Shown here: positions 1-8,700 of the stretch, piece by piece
Layout of the letters: the number at the start of each line of letters is the position of its first letter
How positions within the stretch are numbered: position 1 is the first letter of the stretch
IMG/VR virus record: IMGVR_UViG_3300017779_000094
Location: 1-29,954 of that record
Strand: one strand, 5' to 3'
From: a virus
Length of the DNA stretch: 29,954 nucleotides
The notes under the pieces: model-generated
What the model was told of the DNA's origin: nothing
The model's input: only the letters and a program-made list of their open reading frames with translations
Databases searched by the model: none
Program-made: the position numbers and the translations under genes

Positions 1-94
1 CAGGAGTCCACTCAGACTGTAGGCCTTCTGTTAATAGAGCCATATCAGTTTCTGTGAGTTGTTGTTCAACTAAGTAATCATTAAATGTTTTCAT
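1..94 (-). CDS. Partial CDS, N-terminus of an unidentified protein
   Basis: The first 31 residues are visible, beginning MKTFNDYLVEQQLTETD and running off the left edge without a stop. The ATG lies 14 bases downstream of the stop of the 183-aa gene, in the same orientation and the same tight spacing as the rest of the operon, which supports a real gene. The upstream sequence is AT-rich (ATATATACATT before the ATG) with no Shine-Dalgarno motif. The visible part is hydrophilic with no signal peptide. Too little is present to name a family; a virion protein is the likeliest role from position alone. Confidence 0.6.
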   Translation of the reverse strand, partial: MKTFNDYLVEQQLTETDMALLTEGLQSEWTP

Positions 95-108
95 AATGTA
101 TATATCGT

Positions 109-660
109 TTAATCTATTTCTAATCTTAGGTCGAGTTTATTATAGAAGAATGTACATTCAAATGTACTAAAGTCTGCTACATTTTCAGCCATGTTTAGAT
201 TTAACTCATTAATTGAGTTCATAATTATTTTATTGAATTCCATATAAGCTACAGAGGCACCTTCCGCATCTAGAATTCTAAGAGTCATCGGTTCAATATA
301 TGGCTCTTTAGTTTGTCTTGCGTAATAATATAGAAGCGTATCCATCATAACCCAATAATTAATAAACCCATCTAATAACTGAAACGTAACCGTAAATTCT
401 CTAGTTATTGTATTTTGGATTGGAACAGCTCCTCTATGGTATCTTGTTGTTCCATCATTATCGGCTTGCGTAATTGGGTCAAACGATATACCAGGAATAT
501 TAAGGCCTTGAATAGAGTAATTGACAAAATCAATTGGTTCTGCTAACAGACCGCCTGGCACTTTATTCAAATATGCTCTGTACTTCTCAGCCACTTCATC
601 AGGGATAAAGTTTCTTGGGAATCTAAAATCGTATGCGTTATTTCTACTATTTAATACCAT
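109..660 (-). CDS. Putative tail-tube-fold protein (gp19-like)
   Basis: This 183-aa protein has no signal peptide or membrane segment. It opens with a charged helical stretch containing PRNFIP, then a beta-rich domain with NYSIQGLNIPGISFDP (about residues 47-62), a TREFTVTFQLLDGFINYW segment (about 86-103) and a C-terminal strand set ending in FSTFECTFFYNKLDLRLE. The NIPG-type loop, the FTVTF...LD..INYW strand-helix and the closing ..F.V.F.YN.L.L strand are the layout seen in contractile tail-tube and tube-initiator proteins such as T4 gp19. This assignment is by pattern, not by a clear signature. The start ATG overlaps the stop of the 698-aa gene by one base (TAATG), implying translational coupling. 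Alternatives are a gp48/gp54-like tube initiator or another beta-rich baseplate protein. Confidence 0.5.
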   Translation of the reverse strand: MVLNSRNNAYDFRFPRNFIPDEVAEKYRAYLNKVPGGLLAEPIDFVNYSIQGLNIPGISFDPITQADNDGTTRYHRGAVPIQNTITREFTVTFQLLDGFINYWVMMDTLLYYYARQTKEPYIEPMTLRILDAEGASVAYMEFNKIIMNSINELNLNMAENVADFSTFECTFFYNKLDLRLEID

Positions 661-2756
661 TAGCTAAGTGTGAATTTACCTTTTGTTACCATGGTTTCAT
701 CTGTGCCATTATCTAAACTAATATAGAATGTCTTAGATTTCATACCTCTAATTGTGTTAGCGTTCTGTTCGTTAATCTTAAATAAGACTTCACCTTTACC
801 CATATCAATATCTTTATTATAGACATGGTTAAACTTCAATTTGGTATTACCATCGTTAAAGGTTAATATCACTAGCTCTGCATTTTCAAAAGAGATATAT
901 TCAAAATCATCACCTCTCTTTTTAGCAATAACAAATTTTACATAAGTTGCGAATGGGGGGATTGAAATACTTAAGTCTCCTTCATTTACGAACTCTGAAG
1001 TTTCTAATTCTTCAACGCTTGCTAATAATTCACTACCAACACCACTACCAGAGCCAGAACCAGAACTTAATCTTTGTAAGTCTACTCTAGCACTAGATGC
1101 AATTACATTATATCTTTCTAAAAAGACTGGTACATATTTTACGGGTCTAGGTAGATTATCAGTAATAAAACCCTCTACTGTTTTATTAGAAGTTAAACTA
1201 GGTAATATATTATAGACTTCTGTCATTATATTAGGACTATCAATCTTTAATCTAGCTAATTTCTTTCCGTATCTAGAAGCTTGTGAAGTTGTTAAACTTG
1301 CTCTCTTTGTAATTTGAGTATTATCTGTTTGATTGTAAATTCTCATAGTTACATCAATTGAGAAGTTTACAGCATTATTTGCATTTTGAATCACTGGCCT
1401 AAAAGTAATAGGAGTACTAAAATCTTCATATTGAGTAAATGTATTACTTGAAGTTTTAATTTGTGATGTACCAACTTGTTCAAAAACATCAACATCAAAT
1501 ATTACAACAATATCATCTGATGAGGACTGAATTCTACTTAAAATATGTCCCTCAAATCCGGCAATAGAATTATCCTTCTCACCGTAAATTTTAAAGTAGT
1601 CTCCATCTTCTGCATCTTCTACTGCTACAGTAAAATCAACAAACTCATCTTCTCTAGAAACAGTGAATGAATTCTCTTCTCCAGTATAAACAAAATCATA
1701 TCCGTTTAAAGTCTGTAATCTATCTAAAAGTTTAAATGAAATGTTATAGTTAGATAGAGTATTTAAGTCACTTCCATTAATAGTTCCATCACCATAAAAT
1801 CTATCTAAGAACTCTTGGTTCTGTCCAACTAATGCTGGAATTTTAATATTAATATATTTAGACCAAAGAGTTTCGCCTAAGATAAAAGGCCTAGGGTTTG
1901 AAAACTCATAGTTACTTTGATTCAAATAAACTAATTGAGTTAAAAAGTTTTTAACTTGTGTTTGTCTATCAACACTAACTTCAAATAGGAAACCTTCATA
2001 ACCTCTAGCATCAAATGAAAAACCAGATCTTAAATGAAGTCTTACTGTATCATATAGAATAAAATTAATATTATCAGTAGCTTCTTGTTGATAATTCAAC
2101 ATATCATTCTCTCTAGAACCTGTCCACTCTATAGAATTGTTAATGAAATTATGCATCTCATAGTTCCCTGTTGAATCATAACCTAATAGTGCATATTTAG
2201 TTTTATCATCACCAGGTACATTGACTGCATGGTATCTACCAATTGTTTGGTTAATATCATTTCCTGTTGCTTCATCTGGTGAAGCAAATAGCGGATTAGC
2301 TCTAGTATCTACAATAATCTTACCACCCTTTAAATTAGGGTATGAATATTCTATAGTACCGTTTATTGATGGAGTAAACTCTCCTAGTTGAGTTATTGCA
2401 GAATATGTATAAATACCTAAATCCCCACTAATTGAAAAATCAGCAGGATTAGAAAGAGCACTTAAATCAAATTTGTAAGTTTTACCATTTTGTAATAGTA
2501 AAGTTCTAGCAGCAAAATTTTCTACTGCTAAATAACCAGATATTTCTGTGACGTCAAAGTTTACAACATCACTACCTAACTCATTAATTAAATGACGAGT
2601 ACCGAATGGGTTGCCTTGTTCCACATCTAAGAACTTAACCTCACTACCATTATCATCTACCTCTATTCGAAACTTTTCAGGATCGTTTTGGTCGTGGTAA
2701 ATAAACTCAAGTAGAATGTCTTGGTCTATCCTAAAATATCTTGATGATTGTGCCAT
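660..2756 (-). CDS. Large beta-rich virion structural protein, unknown family
   Basis: This 698-aa protein has no signal peptide or membrane helix. It is dominated by short alternating hydrophobic/polar stretches typical of beta-sandwich phage appendage proteins, with many Asn, Asp, Thr and Ser. A flexible linker, SSGSGSGSGVGS, sits at about residues 562-573 and separates a large N-terminal part from a C-terminal domain of roughly 120 residues that ends in short strands (ISLDNGT, KGKFTLS). The same kind of Ser-Gly linker occurs in the 723-aa fibre two genes upstream. The gene starts 3 bases after the 268-aa gene and overlaps the 183-aa gene by one base, so it belongs to the same late transcript. 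I do not recognise a named family; a fibre-associated or baseplate-peripheral protein is an inference from composition and context. Confidence 0.55.
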   Translation of the reverse strand: MAQSSRYFRIDQDILLEFIYHDQNDPEKFRIEVDDNGSEVKFLDVEQGNPFGTRHLINELGSDVVNFDVTEISGYLAVENFAARTLLLQNGKTYKFDLSALSNPADFSISGDLGIYTYSAITQLGEFTPSINGTIEYSYPNLKGGKIIVDTRANPLFASPDEATGNDINQTIGRYHAVNVPGDDKTKYALLGYDSTGNYEMHNFINNSIEWTGSRENDMLNYQQEATDNINFILYDTVRLHLRSGFSFDARGYEGFLFEVSVDRQTQVKNFLTQLVYLNQSNYEFSNPRPFILGETLWSKYINIKIPALVGQNQEFLDRFYGDGTINGSDLNTLSNYNISFKLLDRLQTLNGYDFVYTGEENSFTVSREDEFVDFTVAVEDAEDGDYFKIYGEKDNSIAGFEGHILSRIQSSSDDIVVIFDVDVFEQVGTSQIKTSSNTFTQYEDFSTPITFRPVIQNANNAVNFSIDVTMRIYNQTDNTQITKRASLTTSQASRYGKKLARLKIDSPNIMTEVYNILPSLTSNKTVEGFITDNLPRPVKYVPVFLERYNVIASSARVDLQRLSSGSGSGSGVGSELLASVEELETSEFVNEGDLSISIPPFATYVKFVIAKKRGDDFEYISFENAELVILTFNDGNTKLKFNHVYNKDIDMGKGEVLFKINEQNANTIRGMKSKTFYISLDNGTDETMVTKGKFTLS

Positions 2757-2759
2757 GTT

Positions 2760-3566
2760 TTAAAATTGTAAAAATTTCGGTGACCAATATAATCCAACAC
2801 CTATCGAAGGCCCTGTACTAATTACTTGGTTATTATTTAAGTTAATACCATATCCAACACCAAAGCCAACTATCCATCTAGATTTCTTTTGGTCCTGTCT
2901 ATTTAATCTGCTATTAACTAAGTTTATGTTTTCAATATCTTTAATCTCTAACCCAGGGTAGCTTGTAGATAATTTTAATCTATCAGCACCATCTACGTTC
3001 TCAATTGCTGCCATTAAGCTTAGAGTTTGTGTTAACTCAAATTTAGTTTCTAATACTTTAAATTGTTCAAATTCATATTTAAAAGTAGAAAACCCTGTTA
3101 ATTCTCTAGAGTTACCATTGCCAAAATCTTCAGCAGATGAAAATGTAACTTTAGTAGTTGTCGTGTCTATAGTCTCAGTTGTAGTAGTTACGTTTAGACT
3201 ATCTTTAATTTCTAAGTTAGCTGAGATTAACGAGTTAACCTCTTTTAAATCTTTATTTAATGCTAACGCTTTCTGATACTTCTTCGTTAACTTAGCTTGA
3301 CTAGATTGCATATTTGATAAATCAAATTCATACGATCTAATCTGAGCAAGCTGATCGCCATTATCATTCCTTAATATTGTAACAGAGTCTTGAGCTGCTT
3401 TAAAATTATTAAGTTGTCTACCAGCATCTTCTTGTGCTAACTTGACATCTTGTTTTAAATTCTCAATACTATTACACTGTCTAAGAAATAACATAACGAC
3501 AAGAGCTCCAGCGATAAATGTCACTAGAGTCTTGTTCGAGAGTATATTTTTTATTTTGTCTTTCAT
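2760..3566 (-). CDS. Membrane-anchored coiled-coil protein, possible spanin-like
   Basis: This 268-aa protein has a short basic N-terminus (KDKIKNILSNK) followed by one hydrophobic helix at about residues 13-29 (LVTFIAGALVVMLFLRQ) with Cys31 just after it. A long predicted coiled coil rich in Gln, Asn and Lys spans roughly 33-125. It is followed by a Thr-rich stretch (about 126-145) and a beta-rich C-terminus whose last 40 residues (GFGVGYGIN ... GPSIGVGLYWSPKFLQF) read like an outer-membrane beta-hairpin with a terminal aromatic. That architecture is an inner-membrane anchor, a periplasm-length coiled coil and an outer-membrane-seeking end. It could bridge the two membranes as a unimolecular spanin does. 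There is no lipobox and no adjacent holin or endolysin in the window, so the function is inferred. Alternatives are a host-like DUF membrane protein or a virion-associated injection protein. Confidence 0.55.
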   Translation of the reverse strand: MKDKIKNILSNKTLVTFIAGALVVMLFLRQCNSIENLKQDVKLAQEDAGRQLNNFKAAQDSVTILRNDNGDQLAQIRSYEFDLSNMQSSQAKLTKKYQKALALNKDLKEVNSLISANLEIKDSLNVTTTTETIDTTTTKVTFSSAEDFGNGNSRELTGFSTFKYEFEQFKVLETKFELTQTLSLMAAIENVDGADRLKLSTSYPGLEIKDIENINLVNSRLNRQDQKKSRWIVGFGVGYGINLNNNQVISTGPSIGVGLYWSPKFLQF

Positions 3567-3572
3567 AATTTA

Positions 3573-5744
3573 TTAATTGCCGGAGCACAGTGTACTAAGA
3601 TTTGTAATCAATAATTGTGGTGGAACATAGGTTCCAGAAGAACCTGTAATAGTTCCAGGTACTGCACAAATATATTGAGTTTGGTACGGTGATACTGTTG
3701 TAGTCATCATAATACCAAATCCATTTCTATACATAATACTTCCACTAATGTAAGAAGAATTTTGTACAGTATGGTTCATAGCTAAAGTTCCGCTACCGCT
3801 ACCACTACCTGAACTTGATTGGGTTGTAGCTGGCGTCATATTAGCACTCCATCTAGCATATAACTGTAATTCATCATAAATACCATCCGAGCCTGTAAAT
3901 GCACTTGTCGGTGGCGTTGCGCCTGGGTTATATGATGTACCTGTTCCCATGTAACTAGTATTCCATACATCAAATGTGTAACCAGTTCTAGTAAATGGAT
4001 TATTAGCTACTGTTAAACCTGCACCGCCAGTATTACCACTTCCAATTCCTGACCCAGTACCACCATTAGCATCATAACTAATTTTATATTGTGGCGATCC
4101 TACTGCAGTATCTTGAACAATTAATTGTTCCCCTGCATTACTATATCCACTAGGTATGTTAAGAACCAAAGAATAAGTATGTGTCCCTTCTACTAATGAG
4201 CTAGGGTTAAACGTTACTACACCAGGGCCATTCTCTGCCCAAGTATACTGTGCACTAGTACCTTCTAAACCGTTAGCAACGGATAGGTTAGCCATTCCCA
4301 CTGTATATTCTGGTAACGTTGTAGCCGCAGTTGCTTGCGTTGTAGCTGCAGTTGCTTGCGTTGTAGCCGCAGTTGCTTGCGTTGTAGCAGAAGTTGCTTG
4401 CGTTGTAGCCGCAGTTGCTTGCGTTGTAGCATTTGCACCTACTTGAATAATACCAACATTTTCAGTTACATTAGAATTACCTGGATGTGTGATTGTAATT
4501 GTACCAGTTCTTTGATTTGTACCTGTATTTTCTGAAACTGTAAATTCAGCTCTATTATTATTTGCACCTCCAGAATAAGTATTAAATGTCAACCAAGATG
4601 GTGCTGAAACTAAACTAGAATTTAAAAGCTGACCTGCAACTCCGTCAATTAAATAAAGGAAACTTCCACTAGCTGCATCCGAAGATACACCTGAACTTGG
4701 ATTCCATGATAATCCATCAAACTCAATAGTTTGTGCAACGGTTGTGGCTGCAGTTGAATTTGTTGTAGCTGAAGTTGCATTAGTTGTAGTTGCAACAGCA
4801 CCCGTCCAAGGATCTCCATTAACATCTACTTCAACATCTTCTCCATTTGTAATTTCAATTGAATTACCATATAAAGACCCGTCGTAATTTACTACAATAT
4901 CATCTACAGGGTCAAGGGTAATCGTACCACTAAATCCGCCACCTCCACATGGAGACATACAGAATGGAGTCCATGTAGTATTACCGATTCCATCTGCAAC
5001 AGCTCCCCAAAACTGATTAGCATAATATCTAATCATACCAGCTTCAGGAGAACCAATTATACTTTCAGGTAGTTTAAATGTAGAATTAGCACCTATAAAA
5101 TAAGCATCAGTACCAAAACCGTCATTACCAATTGAAAACTTATCAGTACCTAAACTAAACTCAACGGTTTGAGCTGTATTAGTAGGTCCAAAAGTTTCAG
5201 CAAGTTTATATCTTACAAAAGGATCGCCATTATTATCTACATCTTCTTCTGATACAAGAGTAATACCAACGTTATCATTAGTACCACTTACTTGACCGTG
5301 CCAAAATGTAACTAATTCATCTGAAAAATTACTTCCACCCTGTGCATGTTTACCGATAACTAAAGTAGATCTTAAATCTAATTGACCATTATTTCCGTTT
5401 ACATTATCATAAGTCTGATCTCCTAAAAAGATTATAGGGTGATAATTATCGTTCTCTAATTTAGGCTTAAGTATTACATACTCTGGGTTTACATCATTAC
5501 TTGGGTTAATTGCAATAGTTTCCCATCTAGAAGTTGTAGTTCCAGTTTCACCCTTTAAACCTTGAGCACCTTTTTGTCCTTTAGCACCAGTTTGTCCAAC
5601 TGATCCGGGATTTCCTTTTAAACCTTTTTGTCCTATTGGCCCACCTCCATTTGCAAGAATCTGGTCAAAGTTATAGTTAACCTTTTCCCACTTGATCTGG
5701 CTTGAGTCGCTAGGATGTAGTATTTCTTGAATGTTAATGGCCAT
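3573..5744 (-). CDS. Collagen-like tail fibre with BACON-like and InlB-type repeat domains
   Basis: This 723-aa mosaic protein is probably a receptor-binding or host-surface-binding fibre. An N-terminal segment (about 1-30, ending KVNYNFDQIL) may be the virion-attachment module. Next come eleven Gly-X-Y triplets (about residues 35-67), a collagen-like trimer stalk, and a beta-rich fibre domain to about 270 with CMSPCGGGG. An Ala/Thr-rich stretch (about 316-337) leads to a BACON-like domain (about 340-433, with APSWLTF and RTGTITITHPGNSN). Five ATTQATA heptads (about 435-477) follow, then an Ig-like domain (about 480-555). Next is a Listeria-Bacteroides/InlB-type repeat (about 556-640: YDANGG, TRTGYTFDVW, LYARW), a Ser-Gly linker and a C-terminal tip of about 70 residues. 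It begins 4 bases after the giant gene. BACON and InlB-type modules are typical of Bacteroidota surface proteins, so acquisition from a host is plausible. Confidence 0.8.
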   Translation of the reverse strand: MAINIQEILHPSDSSQIKWEKVNYNFDQILANGGGPIGQKGLKGNPGSVGQTGAKGQKGAQGLKGETGTTTSRWETIAINPSNDVNPEYVILKPKLENDNYHPIIFLGDQTYDNVNGNNGQLDLRSTLVIGKHAQGGSNFSDELVTFWHGQVSGTNDNVGITLVSEEDVDNNGDPFVRYKLAETFGPTNTAQTVEFSLGTDKFSIGNDGFGTDAYFIGANSTFKLPESIIGSPEAGMIRYYANQFWGAVADGIGNTTWTPFCMSPCGGGGFSGTITLDPVDDIVVNYDGSLYGNSIEITNGEDVEVDVNGDPWTGAVATTTNATSATTNSTAATTVAQTIEFDGLSWNPSSGVSSDAASGSFLYLIDGVAGQLLNSSLVSAPSWLTFNTYSGGANNNRAEFTVSENTGTNQRTGTITITHPGNSNVTENVGIIQVGANATTQATAATTQATSATTQATAATTQATAATTQATAATTLPEYTVGMANLSVANGLEGTSAQYTWAENGPGVVTFNPSSLVEGTHTYSLVLNIPSGYSNAGEQLIVQDTAVGSPQYKISYDANGGTGSGIGSGNTGGAGLTVANNPFTRTGYTFDVWNTSYMGTGTSYNPGATPPTSAFTGSDGIYDELQLYARWSANMTPATTQSSSGSGSGSGTLAMNHTVQNSSYISGSIMYRNGFGIMMTTTVSPYQTQYICAVPGTITGSSGTYVPPQLLITNLSTLCSGN
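4318..4434 (-). repeat. 21-bp in-frame tandem repeat encoding ATTQATA heptads
   Basis: Five consecutive 21-bp units begin at 4318, 4339, 4360, 4381 and 4402, followed by a partial sixth (plus-strand consensus GTTGTAGCCGCAGTTGCTTGC). The units differ at only one to three positions. On the minus strand each unit encodes seven residues, Ala-Thr-Thr-Gln-Ala-Thr-Ala, with one Ser variant in the fourth plus-strand unit. The repeat length is a multiple of three, so gain or loss of a unit would change linker length without shifting the frame. It lies between a BACON-like domain and an Ig-like domain of the fibre. Confidence 0.9.
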
Positions 5745-5748
5745 GTCC

Positions 5749-8700
5749 TTATGACGTTATTTTTACCATAGGTCTAATCCTATAGGAGTAACCTAATCTT
5801 TTATTATATATCAATCTAAAATTAAGGGGCTTTTGTTCGTGAGCTTTAAAACTAAAGTTCTGATCCGCAATAAAGCCTCCATCATCTAATGCATCTAACG
5901 TAGATGCATTTTCAAGCGTTGATGCAACACCTTTTACTCTTTTAGTAAATAGTTTAATTTGATTAACGCCGAATGCATTTACTAGGTTATCGCTAATGTA
6001 TAATCTAGCATCATCTTTCAAAGTTGTTTTATCTTCAGCCGAGTCTATTGGCAGCACATATTTTGTAATAGAAGCTAATACCCCTTCTTCGCTTAACCTT
6101 CTATTAATTGTAAAATCAATATAAAAGTCAAATAATACTCTTTCTCTATCTTCAAACATTACAACGTCAGTCTTATTAGTATTATTTCTTAAAATACTAT
6201 CTAGTTCTTCTTCTGAATTTACGATTTCTGTTTTAAACTGTAATAATTCATAGTTATCTGCAGTTTTCATAATAGTAGATGCTAAATACGACTTTTCTTC
6301 TTTAGTTTCAAATGTACCAGGAACTGGCTCTGTTAAACCACCCGATAAAGCCCTAGTATAATAGTTCTTATCCCATGAAGATCTAAATACATGAACATCT
6401 TTTTTATCAATAGCGATTTCACCAATTAATGGATATAGCGGTAATTTATCTGTAGACGTAGATAGTTTTGTAATACCAGCTGTATTAAACTCATTTACCT
6501 TTCTGTAGAAATGATTTTTAATTTTACCCCATTGTACATCATGTGTACCACCATCATAAATAAATCCTAAATTAAAAGCAACGCCACATCTATTATATCT
6601 TCTATAGTAATCTTTTGCTAATTCAATTTCAGATAGATCTGATAGAGAGTGTTTGTACATTCTTTCTTCAAGAGTAATCTCATTTATATTTGATGTACTT
6701 TGTAAAGTGTTTGTCTTCATGTGTGCATATATGTCTGTGAATGTTACAACCGGGGTTGTATCAATCGTATATCCACCGTTATGTCTAATTAAGAACGGAT
6801 AGTAGGTAAAACTATTAGTTAAATTATAGCCAATATTACTCGTCGATAACTTAAATGATTCAGGTTTATCTTCATCTTCTGTAGTTATGATAAAAGACTC
6901 TTTAATAATTTCTACACCATCTTCAATTAGAATAATAAATTTATTCTGCTCAATCGTACCGTCGGTTTGAACAGTCGTATACTTTACACTACCTGGTTCT
7001 CTAAGCAGCATCTCGGCTACGTTTTGTATACCTAATGCATTTAAAATATTTTCGTAGGCATTTATACCACCCTGAATATATATGTACTCAGCATTCCATT
7101 GTAAATAACCTGGCAATGTATTCAAATCTATAAATGGAGTTAATGGATCTCCGTTTTGATCAAAGCCATCACCAAAATCACCATCGGTAATATTTTTTAC
7201 ACCTTGTGTAAGTTTAATACTATCTTGACCTTCAATCTCTTCTATATTTACTCTTAATGTCATTTCACCAAAAGCAGTGTTTAATTTAACTATGATATTA
7301 CCAAATGCATCATCATCGTTTTTATTAATCTGTTCTAAGAATTGAGGCATACTACCATCTGCATGCTGTAAACCTTTTAGTATTAAATAATCGTCAGCAG
7401 CATCGTTGGTTTGATTTAGAGAATTAAAATCTAAATGACCATCTAATTTTATATCAGAATATTTAAAAGTGCCGGCTTCATTATCCCAAACAAGAGAATG
7501 TTTTAATTCATAAAGTAGTTTTTTGGTTAACGTTTGATCTGCCCATAAATCATCTAGACTTAGTGAGATAAAGAATACCACATATTTAAACTTATCGTTT
7601 TGAATTACTTCATACTCAATATCATTTGACTCTTGTGCAGTTTTTACGTTTAGCAAAATACTGAATTTATATCCATTAAATTCTGACGACTTAATAAAGT
7701 CAACTGGAGTATCTGATGTAAACTCTTTTCTATTTTTAAACTTAATCTTTAGCCCTTTAAAAATAGTTTCAGCAAAAGCTATATCATTACCGCCGTCAAT
7801 TTTAGTATATTTCTTTTGTCTATTTGTTTTTACAAAAGTCTTATAGTTATTATCACCTTTGGTCTCAAACCCTTCCGTTACAAAGAATCTATCAAAGTAG
7901 TCATAATTTGTATCTTTAAAAATAGCAGGGGTAATCTCAAACCCTTCCATAAAGTTAATATAACTAAATGAATCATTTAATCTATAAATAGGGTCAGCTC
8001 CGTCTTCTCCTAAATTCTTAGTTAAATGTTTAGGTAGGTTATTAACATAAAACCACTCATGTGTCATACCTAATCTATTTCTATTTTCAAAAGATAAATC
8101 TGCAGAGAAGTTAGATCTTCCAAATGCTTCATTAGCATTTAAGTAATATGGTTGTTCTCTTACAGTAAGAGTATCTTTTAATACCCACTTATTAATATTA
8201 GGTATTACTCTAGAGTCAACAGCAAATTCTTTTAAATAGTTTTCTTGTAGTCTATCGTACTCGCTTTGAATAATATTCTCTTTAAACTCATCAGCTTGTT
8301 CTTCTAATAGTACATCATTTAAACCTGTAAAATATCTTTCTGGTTCAATAGTATATTCTGTATTTTCAATATCACCAAATGGATATATGTCATTTGTTTG
8401 ATCTCTTTCTGGTTCGTATGCAATTTCATTTTCAGTTTCATACTGTAATTCTTTTAGTTTAGAATTAGAAGTATCATAAAAGTCAAAATTCATATCATGA
8501 ATATCATACGCTGAAAATAAACCTAGTCTAACTAAATTATCAGCAAAGATATTAATTTCACCAGAGTCAATTGTATTATCTCTTTCTAAGACAACTTTCT
8601 TATATTGTAAAGGTAGTCTTTCAATATCATCTACTATATCAATGACTTTATTGTATATGCCAATTGATTTAGTCTCAATATAATCATTAATATTAATATC

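Noticed and set aside
4318-4434. CRISPR array from the regular repeats
   Set aside because: Units are directly adjacent with no spacers and are in-frame coding.
4335-4535. Plus-strand open frame with repeated Cys-Ser-Arg residues
   Set aside because: It is the antisense reading of the 21-bp repeats inside the fibre gene, with no operon context of its own.
3573-5744. Diversity-generating retroelement target in the fibre tip
   Set aside because: No template repeat, no reverse transcriptase and no adenine-biased variable region is visible in the window.
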